The notes under the pieces: model-generated
The model's database searches: none
Told to the model about the DNA's origin: nothing
What the model saw: the letters and a program-made list of their open reading frames with translations, nothing else
Program-made: the position numbers and the translations under genes
Shown: one piece after another, positions 24,401-36,400 of the stretch
How the letters are laid out: every line of letters starts with the position of its first letter
Position numbering within the stretch: the stretch's first letter is position 1
Source: Nautilus pompilius
Lineage: Eukaryota; Mollusca; Cephalopoda; Nautilida; Nautilidae
Assembly (NCBI GenBank): GCA_018389105.1
Contig: JACATO010000184.1
Span: 1-64,000, forward strand
Length of the DNA: 64,000 nt
Direction: 5' to 3'

Positions 24401-27400
24401 TTTGCTTGATACAAAATGTTTTTTGTTTGTTCTTTGGAAAATGTTTATATATCAGATGATGTATATCAGTTCCCTGAATGAATTTTCTTTATGACTGAAA
24501 TAACTACAACAGTGTAAATTGTGCAGTTTATTCTTTTATGCTTATAACACATTTTAAGGCAAATTTGTTTCTTTAAAATAGGGCAACAGAGACAGACAGG
24601 ACAAAAAGGGCTATTGTTTCCTCATTGCATAGTTCACCATTTACACAAACAATACATTTGCTACCAAAATCTTCAGTACAACTCTGATTAGTTTCATCAG
24701 TAGTATCAGTAGACAGCTATTCTGTAGCTGAAACACAGGTATCTGATTAGTCTTTAATTACATCTATTTCATCTAAAAAAGAAACTACTACTACATTAAT
24801 TCCTGGACCACCTCTAATTGTAATTTGTTTCCTCAGTGATGATGCCTATTTCAACACTATCTACTATTGACTATATATTAAATCTTCAGTCAAAATACCA
24901 ATTGAATTTGAATCAGGTACATAAGCATCTGCACCTATCTTCATAAACAAACTGGTATTGCTTGAATTTGCCAGTGAATGTCTTGACATTCAAAACAAAA
25001 TTAAAATTAGAAGTTTATTCATCATACTGTATCCAAAATTTTTCAAGATTACTAAATTACAATTTTAGTAATTTGTTTTTCTTTTTTTTTTAATATTGTA
25101 CATTTAAAAAGTTTATAATGCAGCTGCTCTAAACTGATGATGCATTGTCTTCTAAAATTTTAATGGAAGGTATTTATTCTTCACCGTACTATTATTTTTA
25201 TTTGAGTGTTGTTAATTATACCTTATATTCAAGGCCGTGCCCAGCTGGAAATAGGCCAAAGCCAGATGGGAAATGTAGGCCCCCACTTCAAACTGCTCAT
25301 TAAGTATTTTTAAAATCAGTGATAAATATATATGATTTATGTATAGGTGTATACTTGTACATACGGTACATATAGTTTACATGATGTACTTACAAGTAAC
25401 AGAACAGAATAAAAGAACTTAACCCCATGTCTACTATGGGAATGGGCCCCTCTCAAAATCGTAGGCCCATGCCAACTGGCCCTACTGTCCCCACCTCTTA
25501 CCAGGCCTGCTTATATTATTGGTAAGTGTAATGAGTTTTATAGAGTAAAAGTGCAATTTGGTTTTGGATGTACAGGAGGAATTTTTTTTATTATTAAAAC
25601 TATAATTTTCATGTTGATTATATAGATGCAACAGTTCAAGAAATATTTTCCAATTTCTGAGTTTTAAATGTGACTGATTTCTGTTCATTTGTATTTTTTT
25701 AATTAAAAAGAACTTTGAATACTTTTAAATTGCAAATGATGAGAAATAATGAGCCACTGACTTTGAACAATTTTTGAGTCTTCCATGTATAAATACTTTA
25801 GTTTTATTTTAAATTACAAATCACATTTTAATGATTTTTATTCCATAAACTATTATATATGAGTTGTTATTTGTTATTGCAGAAATTATGAATTACAATA
25901 TCTTTTAAGTCTTGTTTACTAATACCTTTTTACTGAAATAAATGTAGTTTCTTAATTACAATTTTTATTTGTTTTTTGCAGTGAAAAGATTTTGAACTGA
26001 AATATTTTCATTGGAAATTTTCATAATTCATATTTTGGATTTATTATCTTTCAGGATTATCTACAACAGGAATATTCCTCTCTACTCCTCGTGAGACAGG
26101 TATGTTACAAACATTTTGGTAGATGATTAGGCTTAATGTAATATTTATACACAGCATCTTGCAAATGCTTGCTGTTATTTTTTGTGATTTTATGATTTTA
26201 TATTATGTCAATTTAAAAAAAAAGAATTCATTTATGGCAACAGGACAGTCAGATACATTATTTATCTTTGTCCTTATTCCAGAGTGCATAATCACAATTC
26301 TGTTGTTTTTCAGGACTTTTTGGATTATTTTTAAATCCATATTATGTCTATATACATTACTTTAAACTGCTGGTTATATGTTTGTTAAGCTGTTTAAACT
26401 ATATATCGTTTGGGAGACACCAAATCATGCACTTTGTGATTTTTGTACTGCGATATTCAGTTAACTGGTCTCACTTCCATCACTATCATCTATTTAACTC
26501 TCTTGGTATTCAGCACATTGGCATCACTTTATCCAACAGTATTTCACTCCTTATTTCTTTAATGCCCTTTGTATCCAATGTCATCACATAGATTCTGACA
26601 CATTATTGTGTTAAGTACTTACCACTGTTGCCTCCTGTAGGAAAAATATTTGCATGTTGCTGTATCCTTTTTTTTTTCTTATTCATAAAATAAAAAAGAT
26701 CCATACAATAAAACTCTGATTTGCTTTTGTAATCCATGGTAATATCTTTTGGTAACATTTTTGATAGTTTCCAATCCTATTTTGCCTTTTAGCTCAAACT
26801 AACTTCTTTTTAGTAGTTATGCCTCCATGTTTAAAATTTTATCTCTGTTTTTCTTTCTTTTTTTTTAACAATTATGTTTCATCTGTGTTGTATAAAAGTT
26901 TTTTACTCTCCAGTGGGTGTCTTTCATTAGCTACTATAGATAATCTCCACATATGTTTAATATGGTAAATGACATGAATCTGTTTATTAATGCTTACTTT
27001 ACAAAACTGTTCCACTCCATTTGTCCTGGACTTAGCCATTACCTCTGCTTTCTATCCATACAAATTTCTCTGGGCCTCTCTGAAATCTACCTCAGGTGAT
27101 TTTCTCATGTGCATTCATTTCTAGCTAGCTAATATATACTGCTATCTTTGTTTATAGTAAAAGCATATAATTAATTTTTTGAAAATGTTTGGACCTTATA
27201 CTCAACATTGCCTACAGAGGGCTCAAGTGTTCTTGATTCATTAGCAGTCATCAGATGAACACTCAGCTTATGGAAACCTAGAAAATGAATGCTAGCATAA
27301 AACTATATTAAAATTACATCATTCTCATTAAAATAATATTTTTTTGAAAAATGTTAGTCAAAAACAGTACATGTAAGAATTTTACAGAAATAATTATTTT

Positions 27401-30400
27401 AAGTAAAAGTAGTAGTGTTATTTGGTTTATTTCATAAATAAGCTCATTATTTCTTAAAATTTTTCTCATTTTTATTATGATTGTTATATACTGTGCTAAA
27501 TAAATAATGCAACACATTTTCTCTTGCTAATTTGTACTAAAAATGGAGGAATGTTAGATGAACAGTAATGCACTTATTTCATTATTAATCTGTATAAATA
27601 GACTAAAAGATTGATTTACTCAGATTAACAATTTACTTGCTTTCTGTCTGGATTGCATGTGGTGATAATGATGGATGGCTTGACATCTGTGCCTATTGAA
27701 TGAAAAAAACAGCATGTTTTAGAGAATGCTTTACTATTGCTGTAGTGCTCATTGTAGCTTGAAGTATCTGAGCTGCTGGATTTTGCTGCTCTACATGCTT
27801 TCACGAGTGCTCAAGAAAAAGTTCAGGAAATTTGATGGCTACAGCAGGACTTGGATGATGCATTGCTGAGTCATTCAAAAGTACATGGCATTGGAGAAAT
27901 TTGTACAAGGCTTATATGGCTATTGTATGACATTCCCGCATGCACTTTAGCAGTTTCCCACCAAAACAATTGACCTGGTTTATGTAGTTAGCTACATAAT
28001 ACTCATTTGTGCTCCTATACAGCCTTGCATGGTCATAAGCTTTTCTAAGAAGAAATTATAATTCTTCCATGAAATGTACTGTCCTTGAGATCCTTGGCAT
28101 ACATGGTGAGCATTTCACATTATGCTACCTCTGAAATTGTACTTTTGGAATGCAACTAAACATAGGTAAAAACCAATGTGTTGTTTTATTTATTCTGAAC
28201 AGTATATGGAACTAAGAATACTGTCAAAACTAGCATTTGCTGTGTTTTACATAAGTAAAACACAAATTTACCTGAAAAAGAGAGATTATATGTAAACAAG
28301 TCATCACTACCAGTAATTTCCTTATTCATAGTATTCATATTTATAAAATTTATATTTCATATATGTTGTGTGTGAAAAACAATTTTTTCATTATAAATTT
28401 GTACCAATAAATAATTATAAAGTGCTTTCAATTTCTAAAATTAAACCTTAATTATTTGCAAAGTATTTCATATTCAATATCTTTCTACTTTAATAATAAA
28501 TGCATGTTATTTCCAGATAAAGAAAAGTAGCATATGTTATTTCTATACAACAATTGAACATATGTATGCAAGCTAACCGATTTCTTAAATTAAATAAATT
28601 TACATGAATTCCTACAGCATTAATATCCTTGTGATACACAAAGTAACTACATTCAAAACCAATAACTACAGAAACATAAATACCACAAATCCAGTGGTAC
28701 CATAAAAACATAAAAATTCACTGACATTACAACACAAATCACAGTAAATATGTTAAGACAGATCAGGTTGAAAACACAGTTTCCAAAAACAACTGCTACA
28801 TTGTTGCACTTAATCTGTCAAATAATAAAAAAACTTCTCAGGTCAAATACTCTTTTGCTATTCAGTCCAAATTGCATTCAAATATCTATAATTACCAGCC
28901 ACAGCATCCACAAAGTAATCCACTGCACTATTCACCAAACAAACAATAATTAAGTAACACTAAAAGACAAAACTGACATTATACAAAATACATCAACCAT
29001 TAGGACAAACTAGTCTAATTTATACAAATATGATTTCTACTTCATAACAACAATTCACCAAAGAATCAGTTCATCAAGTTACATCAAACTAAATACATAA
29101 AGAAATAGCTTTTTTATCTGTTAGACAAGGTTCCTATCAACAAAAGACCAAAACTGATCATATTCAGATAAAACTTCTACCATCACATGACGTTACCCAC
29201 AAAATTTACTACACTACAGGCAACATTATGACAACACAAATTAAACCAAGGCCAATAAAAAATAGTAAACAATGGCAACAGTCATAATTTATTATCATAT
29301 AATATTTTGCAATTACGTTTTCCAAAAAAAAAAACACTTAATCCTTTGGTCCAACAGTGTAATACTTACATATTTAGACTCTACTACAAAACAGCCACAT
29401 AAAACATGTATCAGGCCAAAATACATAAAAAAATATCCATTCCATCTATTTTAACAGATTTGTTTAAAGAAGCAACCAAGACAACTCATCATTTTCACTT
29501 ATCTTCATTACAAACAGCTTTCTTGAAAACCTCTAAAATTGAAGGACAGATCATTTCAACACAAGTGAAGCCAGTACCTTTTGGATCCAGTGTACCTCCT
29601 GCTGCTATTGGAGTGAAATCAACATCTAAATTATTGCCTGTTGTGTCATCTCCTGTACAGCTTATTCATTCTTCAGCTCCTAGTAGCATTATTCCTGCAC
29701 ATCTGCTTTCCAGTACAATGCACCCTCTAAAAACGCTTGTACCTTCTCTCGCCAAATCATCTGGCGTACCTCCAAAGTTGCCAATTTCATCTGCAGCACC
29801 AGGATTCCATAAAGAAGTCACTGAAAGCACACCCCATCCTATCGTGTCTTCATTGCATCCTGCACCCTTAGGGTCCTCTCAAGTTCAGGGCCAAATCATT
29901 TCCACACGATTGAAACCAGTACCTTTTGGATCCAGTGTACCTCCTGCTGCTATTGGAGTGAAATCAACATCTAAATTATTGCCTGTTGTGTCATCTCCTG
30001 TACAGCTTATTCATTCTTCAGCTCCTAGTAGCATCATTCCTGCACATGTGCTTTCCAGTACAATGCACCCTCTAAAAACGCTTGTACCTTCTCTCGCCAA
30101 ATCATCTGGCGTACCTCCAAAGTTGCCAATTTCATCTGCAGCACCAGGATTCCATAAAGAAGTCACTGAGAGCACACCCCATCCTATCGTGTCTTCATTG
30201 CATCCTGCACCCTTAGGGTCCTCTCAAGTTCAGGGCCAAATCATTTCCACACGATTGAAACCAGTACCTTTTGGATCCAGTGTACCTCCTGCTGCTGCTT
30301 GGAGTGAAATCAACATCTAAATTATTGCCTGTTGTGTCATCTCCTGTACAGCTTATTCATTCTTCAGCTCCTAGTAGCATTATTCCTGCACATGTGCTTT

Positions 30401-33400
30401 CCAGTACAATGCACCCTCTAAAAACGCTTGTACCTTCTCTCGCCAAATCATCTGGCGTACCTCCAAAGTTGCCAATTTCATCTGCAGCACCAGGATTCCA
30501 TAAAGAAGTCACTGAGAGCACACCCCATCCTATCGTGTCTTCATTGCATCCTGCACCCTTAGGGTCCTCTCAAGTTCAGGGCCAAATCATTTCCACACGA
30601 TTGAAACCAGTACCTTTTGGATCCAGTGTACCTCCTGCTGCTATTGGAGTGAAATCAACATCTAAATTATTGCCTGTTGTGTCATCTCCTGTACAGCTTA
30701 TTCATTCTTCAGCTCCTAGTAGCATTATTCCTGCACATGTGCTTTCCAGTACAATGCACCCTCTAAAAACGCTTGTACCTTCTCTCGCCAAATCATCTGG
30801 CGTACCTCCAAAGTTGCCAATTTCATCTGCAGCACCAGGATTCCATAAAGAAGTCACTGAGAGCACACCCCATCCTATCGTGTCTTCATTGCATCCTGCA
30901 CCTTAGGGTCCTCTCAAGTTCAGGGCCAAATCATTTCCACACGATTGAAACCAGTACCTTTTGGATCCAGTGTACCTCCTGCTGCTATTGGAGTGAAATC
31001 AACATCTAAATTATTGCCTGTTGTGTCATCTCCTGTACAGCTTATTCATTCTTCAGCTCCTAGTAGCATTATTCCTGCACATTTGCTTTCCAGTACAATG
31101 CACCCTCTAAAAACGCTTGTACCTTCTCTCGCCAAATCATCTGGCGTACCTCCAAAGTTGCCAATTTCATCTGCAGCACCAGGATTCCATAAAGAAGTCA
31201 CTGAGAGCACACCCCATCCTATCGTGTCTTCATTGCATCCTGCACCCATAGGGTCCTCTCAAGTTCAGGGCCAAATCATTTCCACACGATTGAAACCAGT
31301 ACCTTTTGGATCCAGTGTACCTCCTGCTGCTATTGGAGTGCAGTCAACATCTAAATTATTGCCAATTGTGTCATCTCCTGTACAGCTTATTCATTCTTCA
31401 GCTCCTAGTAGCATTATTCCTGCACATCTGCTTTCCAGTACAATGCACCCTCTAAAAACGCTTGTACCTTCTCTCGCCAAATCATCTGGTGTACCTCCAA
31501 AGTTGCCAATTTCATCTGCAGCACCAGGATTCCATAAAGAAGTCACTGAGAGCACACCCCATCCTATCGTGTCTTCATTGCATCCTGCACCCTTAGGGTC
31601 CTCTCAAGTTCAGGGCCAAATCATTTCCACACGATTGAAACCAGTACCTTTTGGATCCAGTGTACCTCCTGCTGCTATTGGAGTGCAGTCAACATCTAAA
31701 TTATTGCCAGTTGTGTCATCTCCTGTACAGCTTATTCATTCTGCAGCTCCTAGTAGCATTATTCCGGCACATCTGCTTTCCAGTACAATACACCCTCTAA
31801 AAACGCTTGTACCTTCTCTCGCCAAATCATCTGGCGTACCTCCAAAGTTGCCAATTTCATCTGCAGCACCAGGATTCCATAAAGAAGTCACAGAGCGCAC
31901 ACCCCATCCTATCGTTTCTTCATTGCATCCTGTTCCATTAGGGTCGTCTCAAATTCTCATTTCCACACGAGTGAAGCCAGCACCCTTTGGATCCAGTGTA
32001 CCTCCTGCCGCTAATGGAGTAAAGTCAACATCTAAATTATTGCCTGTTATGTCTTCTCCTGTTCAAGTTATTCATGCTTCCTCTCCAAGTAGCATTATTC
32101 CTGCACAATTTGTTTCTGGTAAAATACAACCATTTATATCAACAATATCTCCCCTTTTCGAAACTTCCAGAATACAACCTATAGGGCGCCTTTCATCTGT
32201 TGTACCTGGTTTCTCTGCGGAAAAATCTGAAAGTAATTCTTTTCATCTTCAATTTTCTTCCACTCGGAAAACTCCATTTGGAACATCCCAAATTCCTGCG
32301 AATACTCGGACATCTTATTGGATGAACATGATGTCTTCAAAGCGTTCATCTATTCTTCACTCTAGTGTTTTGTCTTCCATTTCCACACAGAAATTGCCTC
32401 TTTCATCTATTTTGCCATCAAAATTTATTTCATATGGTATCTCCTCCACTGAATCTTCAACGATGCTTAGTGATGATGTTTCTGAATTAGTGCCTTCTGG
32501 AAGTCATCAGCGTATTATTGTGCCTCATAGCCTTTCAGCTATTGTATCAACTACAGATAGTGAAGGCCTTTCAGGTATGAATTATTTGTTTGGTTTTTTT
32601 TTGGTTTTGGTTTTGGTTTTTTTTCCAATATTACTTTTTATGTGGTTTTGTTTATATTTATGGCATTTTTTTTTTGCATTGCATTTATTCTATAATTATA
32701 TTTTCTATTCATGCAATGAGTTCAAACAAAATAAATTGATCCTTTGATTATCACTCTTCTTTAATTACTAGCAGGTGTACTCTGTGTTTCTTGGGAAATA
32801 AATGTCTTTCATAAAAAGGTTTTATATCAATTTGAAAAACAAATTTTGTTTAAACATGCTATCATTGAATGAACACTGAATTGATGCTAGTGCTATTTTC
32901 TTAACATTTTATAAGCTGTGCTCTTAAATTTTCTTTTGTTCTGTAAAAGTCCTTATAGTCATTTTGGGGTGGGGGAGGTGAAATGAAAATACAGTTAGGT
33001 GTCCATGGGAAATGCATGGACTATCCAAATTTAGGCTAACGACTTTCAATGATTGTCCTGGTTCTTTATTGATGGTCATAGCAAACTGAGTTTTATTTTA
33101 AAAAAATTGGATTCTCTTGATTTCAAAAGAATGCTCAAATAATATTATTGGAATTGTTGGAACGAAAGTTTTCAAAGTTATACGTGTATGATGAAACCTG
33201 CCAATGATGTTTTTTTCAAATGGCCTTCAAGACCAACTCTTGAAAAAATGGAAATTTGTGGTCGCTTGAGTTGATTGAGTACTATGAGGCTAGCTATAGT
33301 TACTCTGAACCTTGAAATTTGGCCACCTTGGAGTTTGACTTTGATCCTGAGGTACCTTCATTAAAATTTGACACTGCTAGTTTGCCTGTTTTGAGTGAGC

Positions 33401-36400
33401 GCAGTGAACTAAGTGTAATCTATAAAACATTTGAAAAGTGGCCTTCGAGGCCAATATACAGTAGCTTAAAACCTTGCCCAGATTCTAAAGTACCTACACC
33501 CAAAATTTGGGAACTCTAGGTACTACATTTTGGCCATGAAAGAGTTTGAAACAAACACAAATGCTTGAAAATATGTATTAGATTTAATTTTTTCTGTAAC
33601 ATGTTTATTAAATAACTATTTTTGACTAAATTTTTTTCATTCTGGAGACAGAGTAATTTGTAAAAAATATCTGTTTTTATATACTTTCTTGTTTTTGCAT
33701 GTCTTTTTGTATTATATTGGTCTCTATTTGGTAATATAATTCACTGTTTACTTATTAGTTATGAGAACTTGTTTCTTTTTAATTATATTCAGTGTTTTGT
33801 ATAAATATAAAAAATATGTTGCACTGAAATTTTTGATGAAGTGTCAGAAATATCAATATTTTTCACTATCAGGATAATAATATCCTATAAAACCATTTTT
33901 TAAATTAGTATTTCATTACTGCAGACAATATTTTGTTGTAGATTTTCATTGTACATTACTTCTAAATGGCAATCAAACTATATTTATATATATGCATGAA
34001 ATATTTAAATTAGTTTATTTATTATATGTTTGGATGTTGCCAGCTGATGGACAACATAAGTTCATGAATAAATCACATTGTTCAAAACATCTTCCCTTAT
34101 ATCCCCATGGTTTCATAATTAGGTTTTTCATCTCAGAAATAATTTTTGGCATACTGTATAGTTTTTTTTTCTTTTCAAGAAAGGAACCATCAAGATTATC
34201 AATATGCATTAATTTTTTTTAAATATTTAAAATGTCAAGTTTGTAACTATACATTGAAAAAATAGTTAAAAATCATGTAGTAAAACAACATGTATTTTCA
34301 GCATTTTAACAAAAGATAACACTTAAAGGGTACTTGCAGAAGTTATGCATGGGTGTTGCAACACAATAGGCAAAGTGAATGTTGTGAACATGTAGTTACT
34401 TTATAGCCTCTTCTGATATTGCATATACCAAAAATAATACAAATGTAAATACCATGTAAAAATCTTTGTAAATAAGGCTTTAAAAGGACTCAGTTAATTT
34501 TTGAGACTATATTAAATATAGTTTATTATCATTATCATCATCATCATCTTTCAGGATGTTAAAATCTATTTTGTCAAGCTCATTTATTATTAAGCAATTA
34601 ATTGAGGTACTTCAACATTTTAAAATAACTTTTTTTGCACTTTGTTTTCATTAGTATTTTTACATCTTAAAAACCATTGTGTAGCCTATTGTTATCTGTG
34701 TAATCTCTTAATTGTATGCATTTATGTAGTGCATATGTTAGTGAAACTTTCCAGAAAATTAAATGAATCAATTTCTCTTTTCATTGCAATTTTATTTATT
34801 TAAGAAGGTAAATTTATGTAAATGTATTTCTGTTTAATACTATAGGATGTTTTTATTTTCTTTCTGATTAAATTTTCAAATTACTTAATTTTTAATAGCA
34901 GATATACAAATAGTTTTTAAATATCCTGACATGCATGTTTCTCCATGCATTAAGGATACTATTTTATTGTTTATTTGTGTTTTTTTTTCTGTATCTTTGT
35001 AGCTTCATGACCTCTATACTATTCATCTCTAGATTAGACTTTATACAAGACAGTCCACTAATGTTATGAATCCATTGCTAACCTTTTCTTGCCATTTTAT
35101 CAATTACCTTAGTATGTTTTACAATTAACAAATTGTATGATCAAGCTAGTGACATTGCAGTATGGTCATGGTACTGCATGATAAATAATTATCTCCTTAT
35201 ATGCTTTTGTACATTGCCTGTCATGTGCCCTCTTTTTTCTTTTTTAACATATCCCTGCTGATGGTTTCCAAATAATTCAAAATCTGATTCATCTGTGAAA
35301 ATAATAATTTATTTTCAGTCATCTTCTCTTTACTTAGTTTTAGTTCAATTAAATCTCTTAATGTGATAGATATACAGAATTAAGATAAATGCATTTCTCT
35401 GTATTAGCTAATCATCTTATTTTATTTTACTAATTCTAGAAGGGCCATCAGGCCATATGGTAATTAGTGTAAATGCTTGTCTGCTTTTACTTGTAAACAC
35501 TTCAGAGACAGATGATCAGTTTGATATTTTGTAACTCTAAAAATGTTATTTAACTATTTATAGTGTATTTTGCATTATTTTGTCAGGGTACCAAAAGTAT
35601 AATGAAAAAATATATAGAAATATACTCAGATCCATTGAAGAGTATACATCAAAAAAATTGTGCTTATTATTAATGATAAGAATACTTAGTAAAGCTGAGC
35701 ACATTTGCTGCTTGGATTATCATCTGGTTATATTGTCTTTGCTGGCAGCCATGATCAGCTGATTGCATACAGGACAGTAAATGCCCTTCACTTTTTGCAT
35801 GTGCACTTGGTGAACAAAGCATTTTAAGAGTATGAAAACCTTTCATTTTGAATGAGCATTGTCTGGAACTGTCACACAGTATATGCATCAGCTATTACAT
35901 TATGACAGAAACAAGTTTATTGGAATGTTTTGGTCAGGTACTTTCAAGTCCATCACAAAATTCTTTATTTGCACCTGATTAATGATGTTGAGATTGTTGT
36001 TGTGTTAGCAGCAGACTGGCTATCTATCTAACAAAGACCTGGACACCCTTGTGGTATCAATTTCTAATGGAAACCTCAACATTTAAATTTTCACAATTGA
36101 GGAACTGACTCATGACAGGAATCAGGACTGCTTAACATGGCTTAGATCACAGAATCAACAAACAATAACCAGTTTAATTGTTTATAGTGGTTTGCACATC
36201 AACCTTCCCAAGGACTTGTTATGATTCAGCAACATCAAAGAATATTTGTAGTGGGAGTCAGCATTTTCTATGAACACAAATGAACTGGCAAGACGGGGGA
36301 TCTTATGTGTAAAGTCAAGTATATAAGAAACTAGTGAGATGATGCTTTCAAGAGGTAGATTTCTTTGATGAAAGGCAGCAGCATGGTTTTGAGAGGTATA

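Noticed and set aside
26123-26591. Hydrophobic open frames just after the 45-bp exon
   Set aside because: AT-rich translation giving Phe/Ile/Leu runs; begins at the donor site and has no acceptor, so ordinary intron.
31046-31249. Minus-strand open frame inside the giant Ser/Pro exon
   Set aside because: Antisense of a repeat unit; recurs wherever the repeat does and has no independent evidence.
32578-32747. Hydrophobic C-terminal tail (possible membrane anchor) at the end of the giant exon's frame
   Set aside because: It lies beyond a good GTATGA donor in the phase used throughout the gene; the Phe/Leu run comes from T-rich intron sequence. Retained-intron use cannot be excluded without RNA data.
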